The notes: generated from the letters alone by a model not told the origin. DNA of 10,994 nt from Candidatus Aminicenantota bacterium (GCA_030615975.1 JAUWYH010000034.1:1-10994), one strand, 5' to 3'; shown: positions 1-6,517, numbered from the stretch's first letter. A program made the numbers and translations.

Positions 1-2
1 AC

Positions 3-722
3 ATGACAAAAAGGGTGGCGAGGATGCATAATCTCTACGCTACCTTTATGCCAAAGCCTCTAAACGGCCAGAACGGAAGCGGAATGCATGTCCATCAATC
101 TCTATGGAAAAATGGAAAAAACATATTTTTCGATAAAAAAAATTCTTATCATCTTTCAGAAATAGCACGCCATTATATGGCCGGATTGATAACTCATGCT
201 CAAGAGATTTCGCCTGTTCTTTCTCAGTGGGTGAATTCTTACAAGCGCTTGATTGAAGGCTACGAAGCCCCGGTTTATATCGCATGGGGACAGAGAAATA
301 GATCCACTTATATACGGGTACCTGAATATCAACCTGGAAAAGAACAGGCAACTCGAATAGAACTCAGATGCCCTGATCCTTCTTGCAATCTCTATTTAGC
401 CTTTGCCACTATGTTCATGGCGGGGATGCGAGGAATTCAAGAAAGATATAAACTTCCTGAACCTGTTGAAGAAAACATCTATAAAATGAGCAACTCCAAA
501 CAAAAAAAGTTCAGCATCAAAACTCTCCCCCAGAATCTTTCGGAAGCAATCAAAATCATGTTTAAGAGTGCTCTTTTAAAGGAAACCCTGGGCGACCATA
601 TCTTTTATAAATTCATCGCCAATAAACAGTGGGAAATCGAAGAGTACAACAAGAATGTATCCAAAGAGTTTGACAAGCAAGTCAGTGATTACGAACTCAA
701 GAAATATCTGCCTTTTCTGTAA
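3..722 (+). CDS. glnA: Glutamine synthetase type I, C-terminal part (5' end outside window)
   Basis: This is the C-terminal 239 residues of a glutamine synthetase, the cytoplasmic dodecamer that makes glutamine from glutamate, ammonia and ATP. The reading frame is open at the window edge, so the ATG at position 3 is an internal methionine; type I enzymes are usually about 440 residues, so nearly half the gene lies upstream. Visible hallmarks are NGSGMHVHQSLW (partial residues 24-35, with the metal/ATP-site histidines), the NRS..IRVP segment with substrate-binding arginines (about residues 98-107), and RIELRCPDPSCNLYLAF (about 118-134) containing a metal-binding Glu. The region corresponding to the adenylylated YDLPPEE loop of E. 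coli GS reads ENIYKMSNSKQKK, so the canonical adenylylation motif is not conserved, although a Tyr is present. It sits just upstream of the glutamate-synthase-like operon, which fits GS/GOGAT ammonia assimilation. Family assignment is secure; subtype is inferred. Confidence 0.95.
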   Translation: MTKRVARMHNLYATFMPKPLNGQNGSGMHVHQSLWKNGKNIFFDKKNSYHLSEIARHYMAGLITHAQEISPVLSQWVNSYKRLIEGYEAPVYIAWGQRNRSTYIRVPEYQPGKEQATRIELRCPDPSCNLYLAFATMFMAGMRGIQERYKLPEPVEENIYKMSNSKQKKFSIKTLPQNLSEAIKIMFKSALLKETLGDHIFYKFIANKQWEIEEYNKNVSKEFDKQVSDYELKKYLPFL

Positions 723-760
723 CTCAATAACTTCGTGACTCAGATTATCGCATAAAATGC

Positions 761-823
761 AAAACCTGTGTAGGGCCCGATGCCCTCATCGGGCCGAATA
801 ATCCGTTCCCTAACAGGTTTTTT
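761..823 (+). terminator. Terminator-like nested palindrome after glnA
   Basis: The arms AAAACCTGT (761-769) and ACAGGTTTT (813-821) are exact reverse complements. The stem can continue with TAGGG (771-775) pairing CCCTA (808-812) across one bulged G. The 3' arm runs into six T (818-823), as in a rho-independent terminator. Lying 38 bp after the glnA stop, it is the obvious candidate terminator for that gene. Its loop is unusually large because a second hairpin (774-795) sits inside it. Termination efficiency cannot be judged from sequence. Confidence 0.6.
770..796 (+). repeat. REP-like GTAG hairpin, copy 1
   Basis: GTAG at 770-773 is followed immediately by a perfect 9-bp stem, GGCCCGATG (774-782) and CATCGGGCC (787-795), with loop CCCT. 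A GTAG tetranucleotide at the 5' foot of a hairpin is the known layout of REP elements mobilised by RAYT (REP-associated tyrosine) transposases. A second hairpin with the same layout but a different stem sequence lies at 9431-9455. No transposase gene is in the window, so the class assignment is by resemblance. Confidence 0.55.
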
Positions 824-830
824 CACCTTT

Positions 831-898
831 CCAGGGACACAATACTTAATTCCCTTCAAGTTAAATTAAAAGAGAGCTTACCAATTAAGTATTTGTCC
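831..898. repeat. Inverted repeat, possible MITE or mobile-element remnant
   Basis: The left arm GGACACAATACTTAATT (835-851) and the right arm AATTAAGTATTTGTCC (883-898) are reverse complements except for a one-base gap near the outer end. They enclose 31 bp. Weaker complementarity continues outward (CCAGG at 831-835 against the bases after 898). It is not followed by a T-run and does not look like a terminator. It lies in the glnA/glt gap directly downstream of the REP-like hairpin, so this gap appears to be a hotspot for small palindromic elements. No coding sequence is seen inside. Confidence 0.45.
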
Positions 899-988
899 TC
901 TGAATTTTTTGTGAATTTCTTGCTTTCTCCTTTATGTTCAGAGTCAATGAATTACAGAATAGCAGATTTCCTAGATTCAGAAAAATCC
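899..988. other. AT-rich spacer with no recognised feature
   Basis: Between the inverted repeat and the promoter I see only AT-rich sequence with stops in all frames and no convincing RNA structure or repeat. It belongs to the 476-bp gap between glnA and the next coding remnant; the rest of that gap holds the palindromes at 761-898, the promoter at 989-1018 and an AT-rich leader at about 1025-1198. Confidence 0.5.
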
Positions 989-1018
989 TTGACAATAATC
1001 ATTTATATCTGCTATAAA
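989..1018 (+). promoter_or_regulatory. Sigma70-like promoter of the glt operon
   Basis: A perfect TTGACA (-35, 989-994) is followed after 18 bp by TATAAA (-10, 1013-1018, five of six consensus). Transcription would begin near 1025, leaving a leader of about 170 nt before the first start codon of the operon. The leader is very AT-rich and I see no riboswitch fold in it. It is the best promoter match in the window, though chance matches occur in AT-rich DNA. Confidence 0.6.
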
Positions 1019-1198
1019 AACTAGTCAATAATAATAATTTTTTTATTTTTATATAATATCGGAGAACTAATATCAATATTTTACCTCAGACAAATCCCTT
1101 CTCTTTCGACTTAAAAACCCTCAAAAGAATTCAAGAATGCCATTTTAACAACAGATTAAAATAGCTTGATAAAATTACAATAATTTGGAGATAGATTC

Positions 1199-1514
1199 AT
1201 GCAACAAGAAGCTTCAGATTTAACGTCAATAATCGATAGGCATCCTCAAGAAAAAAAAGCAGGGACTAAAATATTTTCTTTAGTAGGGAAAATTAACAAT
1301 ACTGGTTTAGTAGAAATTCCCATGGGTATGACCTTAAGGGAAATCATCTTTGACATAGGAGGGGGAATTCCAGATGGGAAGGAATTCAAAGCTGTCCAGA
1401 CTGGAGGCCATTTCAGGAGAACTAAAAAAAGTTCATGTTTTAGATTAAAGCAAATGCATCAAATGCGGTGCCTGCTTTGAGGCCTGCAATTTTGATGCAA
1501 TTAAAATAGAATGA
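1199..1514 (+). pseudogene. Decayed NuoF/HndC-type NAD(P)H-dehydrogenase flavoprotein subunit
   Basis: An ATG at 1199 opens a 93-codon frame. From about residue 21 it reads GTKIFSLVGKINNTGLVEIP, then MGMTLREIIFDIGGGIPDGK and EFKAVQTGG, closely matching the SLBB segment of NuoF/HndC subunits, which oxidise NAD(P)H through FMN and pass electrons to Fe-S partners. In intact proteins GGPSGGC and a long [4Fe-4S] region follow. Here homology jumps, in another frame, to the C-terminal ferredoxin piece SKCIKCGACFEACNFDAIKI (1449-1508), preceded by KKVHVLD and an in-frame TAA at 1446-1448, and ending in TGA at 1512-1514. The NADH/FMN-binding N-terminus and the middle are missing. SIGILKKK just upstream, in yet another frame, resembles the SIGTEKSKG that precedes the SLBB segment, so a frameshift lies there too. 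A GGAG at 1187-1190 could still drive translation of the 93-aa remnant. It sits 7 bp before the intact Fe-S gene, suggesting it once was the electron-entry subunit. Confidence 0.8.
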
Positions 1515-1521
1515 GGAAACA

Positions 1522-2259
1522 ATGATCAATCTAAAAATAAACAATTTGGATGTCAAGGCTGAGAAAGGCTGGACCATTTTGGAAACAGCTAAATTTTTCG
1601 GCATCGAAATACCAACCCTTTGTTACAATGAAGGTTTGAGTGCATACGGAGGATGCCGCCTTTGTCTTGTCGAGATAGGCGAAGGGCCGAAAGCCAAACT
1701 CGCCTCATCCTGTACATATCCTATAGAAGAAGGTCTTGTTGTAAGAACTGACACCAAAAGAGTGATAGAAACTCGTAAGATGATGATAGAACTTATGCTC
1801 TCCATTGCACCGAACTCAAAAGTCATTCAGGACTTAGCTTCAAAATTTGGAGTGACCCAAGTCAGATTCAAGATTCGGAACGAAGAATGTATCCTCTGCG
1901 GTCTTTGTGTCCGGATGTGCAGAGAGCAAATGGACGGCCGAGCAATCGGCTTTCAAAACCGGGGATACAGAAGAAAAATCTCGACTCCATTCGACATCCG
2001 TTCTGAAGAATGCCGCCTCTGTGGCGGCTGTATCTACATCTGTCCTGTCTGTCAGCTGCGATGCCAGGGACCACAAGCAGACACAGAAATCTGTAATGCC
2101 TGTTTGACCATGGATCCCACATGTTTGGATGTTTATGATGAGCTTCAGTGCTGGATGTATGATGTGGGTCGCTGTGGAACTTGCGTTAGAGAAGAGCCTG
2201 AAAAATCAGACAGTAAAGAGCAGGCTCAAAAAAGCAAGCAAAAGGAGAAAAATGTTTGA
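1522..2259 (+). CDS. Cysteine-rich 2Fe-2S/4Fe-4S electron-transfer protein (NuoG-N/HndD/HoxU-like)
   Basis: A 245-residue soluble iron-sulfur protein. Residues 1-75 form a 2Fe-2S ferredoxin domain with ligands C34, C45, C48 and C64 in the spacing typical of NuoG-type proteins. Two bacterial-ferredoxin CxxCxxCxxxC motifs follow (C123/126/129/133 and C164/167/170/174). A further eight cysteines follow at 177, 181, 191, 194, 201, 210, 218 and 221, more than two clusters explain. The His-Cys motif normally found between the 2Fe-2S and 4Fe-4S domains of NuoG/HydA is absent. The C-terminus is a highly charged tail of about 22 residues. The start is supported by TGAGGA (1512-1517) just upstream. It lies between the broken NuoF-like gene and the GltB-like flavoprotein, so it probably relays electrons to the latter; a role in another oxidoreductase complex is possible. 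Domain assignment is firm, partner assignment inferred. Confidence 0.88.
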   Translation: MINLKINNLDVKAEKGWTILETAKFFGIEIPTLCYNEGLSAYGGCRLCLVEIGEGPKAKLASSCTYPIEEGLVVRTDTKRVIETRKMMIELMLSIAPNSKVIQDLASKFGVTQVRFKIRNEECILCGLCVRMCREQMDGRAIGFQNRGYRRKISTPFDIRSEECRLCGGCIYICPVCQLRCQGPQADTEICNACLTMDPTCLDVYDELQCWMYDVGRCGTCVREEPEKSDSKEQAQKSKQKEKNV

Positions 2260-2298
2260 TTTGCCTGCTTCTCACTACTTACAAACAAATGAGCAAAT

Positions 2299-2305
2299 AA
2301 GGAGG
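2299..2305 (+). promoter_or_regulatory. Strong ribosome binding site of the GltB-like gene
   Basis: AAGGAGG lies 8 bp before the ATG at 2314, the strongest Shine-Dalgarno match in the window. It fixes the start and suggests high expression compared with the weak or absent sites of several neighbours. Confidence 0.85.
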
Positions 2306-2313
2306 TTATCATA

Positions 2314-3894
2314 ATGTCTTATACAAAACTCAACAGGAGTGCTGCCACCTTAACCAAGAACAGAACAGAGGGCTCTATCAGCCCCTTCAGTGGCATGTGC
2401 GTAACCTGTGTCGATGGCTGTATTGGCATGTGCGAAATCGGAAAATCTGCCTACCGTGGCCCTGAAGTTCTCTACCCTCAACCTTTTGGAATCATCACCT
2501 CAGCCTCTGAAAAAGATTATCCAGTAGACCTTTCTCATTTCAGTATCATGGGAACGGCTGTCGGGGCCTATGGTGTTGAAGCTGACAGCGATAAAGCCAC
2601 CTTCCCAAAAGTGACAATTGATACAGCTGTAGGGCATGATAAAGGAATCAAACTTAAAGTTCCTTTTATCATTCCAGGCATGGGTTCGACAAACATTGCC
2701 AAGCAAAATTGGGAAGGATTGGCCATCGGAGCAGCCATATGCGGTACAATCCTCACTATCGGCGAAAACGTCTGTGCCATGGATGATGGGTCTGAAATCA
2801 AAAATGGAAGAATCATCCGTTCTCCAGATATGGAAAACCGTATAAAACTCTTCCAAGACTGGCAGGAGGATGGCTACGGTACTGTTGTCGTACAAGCCAA
2901 TGTAGAAGACACAAGGTTAGGCGTTCAGGAGTACGTCATCGATAAGTTAGGAGTTGAAGCTGTCGAATTAAAGTGGGGCCAGGGAGCAAAGGATATCGGA
3001 GGCGAGGTTAAGATCAAGAATCTCGAAAAAGCTCAGGAATTGAAGCGCAGAGGCTACATCGTTCTTCCCGATCCTGAGGATCCCGATGTGATTCAAGCTT
3101 TTGAAAAAGGAAGCTTCAAAGAATTCGAAAGACACTCCCGTTTAGGAATGGTTAAAGAAGAGAGTTTTTTACAGAGAGCAGAGGAACTGAGAAAGGCAGG
3201 AGCAAAATATGTCTTCCTCAAAACAGGTGCTTACAGACCTGCAGATTTAGCACGAGCTGTTAAATACGCTTCAAAGGCAAAACTTGACCTTCTAACAGTT
3301 GATGGAGCTGGTGGTGGAACAGGCATGAGCCCCTGGCGCATGATGAACGAGTGGGGCATCCCGAGTGTTGAAATCTGGTCCCTGTTGTATCAGTATCTCA
3401 GCAGGCTCGATGAAAAAGGAGAACATATACCCGATGTTGTTGTTGCCGGAGGAATCACTTTCGAAGATCAGATTTACAAGGCTCTGGCTCTAGGAGCACC
3501 CTATTTTAAAGCCGTAGGTATGGCTAGATCCCCACTTGCAGCTGCCATGGTTGGAAAGACTATTGGAAAGAGAATAGAAGAAGACCAGATTCCAGTTTAT
3601 GTGGAACGCTTCGGAAATAAAGTCGAAGAAATCTTTGTCACTGCTACTGAACTGAAGCACCGGTTTAAAGAGAGATTCAAAGATATTCCCACTAGTGCAA
3701 TAGGCGTCCACGGCTATTTCGAGAGATTGAGCCAGGGGTTGAGACAGCTGATGGCTGGAAACAGAAAGTTTGCTCTAAATTACATCACCCGAGATGACAT
3801 CGCTGCCCTAACTCAAGATGCGGCAAACATAAGCGGTGTTCTCTATGTAACAGAAGTCGATAAAGAAGAAGTCGATAAAATATTAAGTAGCTAA
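2314..3894 (+). CDS. FMN-binding glutamate-synthase-like protein (GltB central/FMN domain only)
   Basis: A 526-residue cytoplasmic protein of the FMN-dependent glutamate synthase family, whose synthase domain reduces 2-oxoglutarate plus ammonia to glutamate. Family signatures are ELKWGQGAKDIGG (218-230), VDGAGGGTGMSPWRMM (329-344) and VVAGGITFEDQ (376-386), covering the FMN/substrate TIM barrel. Large-subunit GOGAT proteins are about 1500 residues; this one has neither the N-terminal class II glutaminase domain nor the C-terminal GXGXG domain, so it would need ammonia from elsewhere. The region that carries the 3Fe-4S cysteines in bacterial GltB (after residue 400) reads GMARSPLAAAMVG, and no cysteine occurs after C154. 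Instead the N-terminus carries C29-x2-C32-x3-C36-x3-C40, a plausible Fe-S site. It follows the Fe-S protein by 54 bp in an operon downstream of glnA. Related archaeal-type stand-alone GltB proteins support a glutamate synthase role, but a different FMN-dependent reaction remains possible. Confidence 0.85.
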   Translation: MSYTKLNRSAATLTKNRTEGSISPFSGMCVTCVDGCIGMCEIGKSAYRGPEVLYPQPFGIITSASEKDYPVDLSHFSIMGTAVGAYGVEADSDKATFPKVTIDTAVGHDKGIKLKVPFIIPGMGSTNIAKQNWEGLAIGAAICGTILTIGENVCAMDDGSEIKNGRIIRSPDMENRIKLFQDWQEDGYGTVVVQANVEDTRLGVQEYVIDKLGVEAVELKWGQGAKDIGGEVKIKNLEKAQELKRRGYIVLPDPEDPDVIQAFEKGSFKEFERHSRLGMVKEESFLQRAEELRKAGAKYVFLKTGAYRPADLARAVKYASKAKLDLLTVDGAGGGTGMSPWRMMNEWGIPSVEIWSLLYQYLSRLDEKGEHIPDVVVAGGITFEDQIYKALALGAPYFKAVGMARSPLAAAMVGKTIGKRIEEDQIPVYVERFGNKVEEIFVTATELKHRFKERFKDIPTSAIGVHGYFERLSQGLRQLMAGNRKFALNYITRDDIAALTQDAANISGVLYVTEVDKEEVDKILSS

Positions 3895-3915
3895 ACACAA
3901 ACCAGCTAAAAATTC

Positions 3916-3951
3916 AAAAGGCTCCATCATTTGTGATGGGGTCTTTTTTTT
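3916..3951 (+). terminator. Rho-independent terminator of the glt operon
   Basis: GGCTCCATCA (3920-3929) pairs with TGATGGGGTC (3934-3943) through eight Watson-Crick and two G-U pairs, with loop TTTG. Eight T (3944-3951) follow and AAAA precedes, so the stem can extend into the T-run. It begins 22 bp after the GltB-like stop codon. Confidence 0.9.
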
Positions 3952-4035
3952 GTATTCATGACTCGCTCCCCTCATTTTTCTCTCTATTCCTTTTTCTTTT
4001 TATGCGGAAGCATTTTATCACGAAAAAAGAGATGT

Positions 4036-4063
4036 TACCTTTTACTCTTTACGCTTCACTCTT
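4036..4063 (-). repeat. Degenerate 7-bp tandem array upstream of the M50 gene
   Basis: On the + strand four consecutive 7-mers read TACCTTT, TACTCTT, TACGCTT and CACTCTT. On the other strand the unit is AAG-N-G-T-A/G. The array ends 29 bp before the M50 start codon and overlaps the -35 region of a candidate promoter. Similar 7-bp units occur at 9481-9508 (opposite orientation) and 9545-9586 (same orientation). Confidence 0.5.
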
Positions 4064-4076
4064 GATATGTTATAAA
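4048..4076 (+). promoter_or_regulatory. Possible promoter of the M50-trpS-scpAB cluster
   Basis: TATAAA at 4071-4076 with TTTACG 17 bp upstream (4048-4053) gives a fair sigma70-like match. The transcript would start near 4083, only about 10 nt before the ATG at 4093, and no Shine-Dalgarno sequence precedes that ATG, so the first gene could have a very short leader. The -35 is weak and lies inside the 7-bp array. Confidence 0.35.
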
Positions 4077-4092
4077 TTACATCTAGTTCAAA

Positions 4093-4773
4093 ATGAATAT
4101 CATTTCAATTGTCATCAGCCTCTTTGTTTTGCTCCTTGCCATCACTATTCATGAAGCAGCTCATGGCTGGGCAGCCTTAAAAATGGGAGATCCTACTGCC
4201 TACAGTCTAGGAAGAATCACTCTCAACCCTTTAGCCCATATCGATCCCATAGGGACCATCCTTCTTCCCTTAATGCTTATCTTTATGGGAGCTCCACCTT
4301 TTGGGTGGGCTAAACCTGTCCCTGTTAACCCCCTCAACCTGAGAAACCCGCGTCGAGACAATCTCTGGATTTCGGCGGCAGGTCCTTTATCAAACTTCAC
4401 TGTGGCTGCCTTCGCTTTAGTGGTGATTGTTATTTTGAAAATTTTGAGTCCTAATGTGAGCTATTTTCTCAAAAGTTTTCTTCTGGGACGAGGGGCTCTT
4501 CCCAGTGGGTTTTATCCTCTCGAAGGCCTGGCTTTGATTTTATTTTATGGAGTATTGATTAATACTTATTTAGCTGTTTTCAATCTCATTCCTATACCGC
4601 CTTTAGACGGAGGCGGCGTTTTGATGGGCCTTCTCTCTGAGGAAGCGGCTGAAAAATACGACCGCATTCGTCCCTTTGGCTTTATCATCGTTATAGGATT
4701 GATCTATTTAGGACTCTTGCATATCATCATCCAGCCAATACAAGTCATTATCTACTCCATCATATTCATCTAA
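4093..4773 (+). CDS. Site-2 protease family zinc metalloprotease (M50)
   Basis: A 226-residue polytopic membrane protein of the M50/site-2 protease family, which cleaves substrates within the membrane. The zinc-binding HEAAH motif lies in the first membrane segment (H20, E21, H24), and NLIPIPPLDGG (164-174) supplies the third ligand Asp172. Between them are GRITLNPLAHIDPIGT and FGWAKPVPVNP, characteristic of the short, PDZ-less group found beside trpS and scpAB in many bacteria. Four to six hydrophobic segments are evident. No PDZ domain is present, so it is not RseP/SpoIVFB-like in architecture, and its substrate is unknown. The start is set by the first ATG just before the hydrophobic HEAAH segment; there is no Shine-Dalgarno sequence. 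It ends 4 bp before trpS. Confidence 0.93.
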   Translation: MNIISIVISLFVLLLAITIHEAAHGWAALKMGDPTAYSLGRITLNPLAHIDPIGTILLPLMLIFMGAPPFGWAKPVPVNPLNLRNPRRDNLWISAAGPLSNFTVAAFALVVIVILKILSPNVSYFLKSFLLGRGALPSGFYPLEGLALILFYGVLINTYLAVFNLIPIPPLDGGGVLMGLLSEEAAEKYDRIRPFGFIIVIGLIYLGLLHIIIQPIQVIIYSIIFI

Positions 4774-4777
4774 AAAA

Positions 4778-5767
4778 ATGGGGAAAATTGGGAAAACAGT
4801 TCTCAGTGGAATGAGACCTACAGGCCCTCTTCATCTTGGTCATCTGGCCGGCGCACTCCGCAATTGGCTTAAACTGCAAGATCAATACCATTGCTTCTAC
4901 ACAATTGTCACGTGGCATGCCTTAAGTTCTGAATACCAAAATTCAAAAGTCATTAAAGAAAGCACTTTTGAAGTGGCAGCGGATTGGCTGAGTATAGGCT
5001 TGGATCCGAACAAAAGTGTGCTCTTTATTCAATCGGATATCAAAGAACATGCCGAACTTCATCTCCTTCTCTCGATGACCATCCCTCTCCCCTGGTTACA
5101 GAGGGTTCCAACTTTCAAAGAAATGCAAAGAGAGCTTCCAGATAAGGATTTAAACACGTATGGGTTTCTGGGATATCCTGTGCTCCAAACAGCAGATATC
5201 ATCATTTATAAAGCAGAGATTGTTCCAGTGGGTGAAGACCAAGCCTTTCACTTAGAATTAGCGCGCGAAATCACAAGAAGATTCAACCGCTTTTTCGGAA
5301 ATGTCTTCCCTGAACCGCAAATACTTCTGACCGAAGTGCCAAAACTTGCAGGAACTGATGGCCGTAAAATGAGCAAATCTTATGGAAATGCGATTTATCT
5401 TAAGGACTCCAAAGAGATCATCCGGAAAAAAATATCAACGATGATGACTGACACCAGACGGAAACGAAGGGCTGACCCAGGGGTTCCAGACGACTGTCCT
5501 ACTTTTACTCTCCATAAAGCTTTTGTCACAGAAGAAAAAATAAGAGAATTAGAAACAGGATGCCGAACGGCCACCATCGGCTGCTTGGAATGCAAAGATG
5601 TCGTCATAGAAAGTCTTATCCGCATTCTCTCCCCTTTCTGGGAGAAAAGGAAAAAATATGAAAGACATCCCCAACTTGTTTGGGATACTCTGGAACAAGG
5701 AAATAAAAAAGCTCGCCGAGTAGCCCAAAAGACAATGGAGGAAGTCAGGCGCGCTATCGGTTTATAG
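4778..5767 (+). CDS. trpS: Tryptophan--tRNA ligase
   Basis: A class I aminoacyl-tRNA synthetase of 329 residues, the usual length for bacterial TrpS; it charges tRNA-Trp with tryptophan using ATP. SGMRPTGPLHLGHLAGAL (10-27) contains the HIGH-type signature (H19-L-G-H22). KMSKS is perfect at 197-201 in GTDGRKMSKSYGN. YPVLQTADI (about 128-136) and VGEDQAFHLELAREI (about 149-163) are further family hallmarks of the tryptophan-binding pocket and dimer region. The start lies 4 bp after the M50 stop with no visible Shine-Dalgarno, so it is probably translated by coupling. It ends 18 bp before scpA. Confidence 0.97.
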   Translation: MGKIGKTVLSGMRPTGPLHLGHLAGALRNWLKLQDQYHCFYTIVTWHALSSEYQNSKVIKESTFEVAADWLSIGLDPNKSVLFIQSDIKEHAELHLLLSMTIPLPWLQRVPTFKEMQRELPDKDLNTYGFLGYPVLQTADIIIYKAEIVPVGEDQAFHLELAREITRRFNRFFGNVFPEPQILLTEVPKLAGTDGRKMSKSYGNAIYLKDSKEIIRKKISTMMTDTRRKRRADPGVPDDCPTFTLHKAFVTEEKIRELETGCRTATIGCLECKDVVIESLIRILSPFWEKRKKYERHPQLVWDTLEQGNKKARRVAQKTMEEVRRAIGL

Positions 5768-5785
5768 AAGATACAGGGCAATGAA

Positions 5786-6517
5786 TTGATATCTATGGAT
5801 GTTTCGAAAAGCTACCAGGTCAAGCTGGAGTCCTTTCAAGGCCCCCTCGATCTCCTTCTTTTTCTTATTCGAAAGAAAAAAATTGATATTCATGACATCC
5901 CTATAGCCACGATAACCAAAGAATATCTAGAATATCTTAACCAAAGAGAAAAAATAAACCTGGATCGCGAAGCAGAATTTCTTTTCATAGCCGCCCTTCT
6001 CATCTACATCAAGTCTCAGGTGCTTCTTCCTCGAGAAAAGCCCGAAGAAGAAAGCGACCCTCGTCAAGTTCTTGTTGATCGCCTGATAGATTATCAAGAA
6101 ATTAAGAGAGTTTGTATCATCTTAAGAGAGAAAGAAAAGGAAGAAATGAAGAAGTGGAAAAGGACATCCTTTCAATCTCTTTCTTTACAAGAGGAGATGG
6201 ATCTTGAAGAAATTTCTCTTTTTGACCTTGCGGAATCCTTTTTTCTCCTTATGAAACGGAGAGAAAAAAATAATATTGAAATCATCAAAGGAAAAGAATA
6301 CTCCATAGAAGAAAAAATGAAGGAAATTGTTTCATTCTTAGAGCAGAATGGATTTTTGGATTTTTTTGACTATTTTTACCAACAAGAAACACTCGAAGAA
6401 GCACTTATCTCTCTTTTCAGCCTTTTAGAACTCATCAAAACCCGAATAGTGACGGCCGCACAAGAGAGGCTATTTCATTCTATTAAAATCTGGCTTCGAA
6501 AAGAACCACCCTCTTAA
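5786..6517 (+). CDS. scpA: Segregation and condensation protein A
   Basis: ScpA is the kleisin that bridges the heads of the SMC dimer and binds ScpB, forming the chromosome-condensing SMC-ScpAB complex. The diagnostic N-terminal segment FQGPLDLLLFLIRKKKIDIH is at about residues 18-37, followed by IATITKEYLEYL and the helical AEFLFIAALLIYIKSQVLLP stretch. The middle is a highly charged helical linker, and the C-terminal winged-helix part (about 200-243) reads EEALISLFSLLELIKTR. The length of 243 residues is typical. I favour the TTG at 5786, placed 7 bp after AGGG (5775-5778); the ATG at 5795 is the alternative and would shorten the protein by three residues. It lies between trpS and scpB in one transcription unit. 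Confidence 0.95.
   Translation: MISMDVSKSYQVKLESFQGPLDLLLFLIRKKKIDIHDIPIATITKEYLEYLNQREKINLDREAEFLFIAALLIYIKSQVLLPREKPEEESDPRQVLVDRLIDYQEIKRVCIILREKEKEEMKKWKRTSFQSLSLQEEMDLEEISLFDLAESFFLLMKRREKNNIEIIKGKEYSIEEKMKEIVSFLEQNGFLDFFDYFYQQETLEEALISLFSLLELIKTRIVTAAQERLFHSIKIWLRKEPPS

Noticed and set aside
1025..1198. Riboswitch or structured leader (for example glutamine-sensing) upstream of the glt operon
   Set aside because: The leader is very AT-rich and I found no conserved riboswitch core or stable stem; only a covariance-model search could settle it.
1141..1198. Remnant of the NuoF N-terminal region (a VINNVETLAN-like trace) upstream of the SLBB piece
   Set aside because: A few codons look suggestive, but several indels must be assumed; the match is too weak to annotate.
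2500..2895. 131-codon open frame on the - strand inside the GltB-like gene
   Set aside because: Antisense to conserved coding sequence with no family resemblance.
3933..4154. 73-codon + strand frame across the terminator and the M50 start
   Set aside because: It starts inside the terminator, is rich in low-complexity Phe/Leu from T-runs, and overlaps the real M50 start in another frame.
5395..5781. 128-codon open frame on the - strand over the end of trpS
   Set aside because: It lies opposite the KMSKS half of trpS and has no protein-family features.
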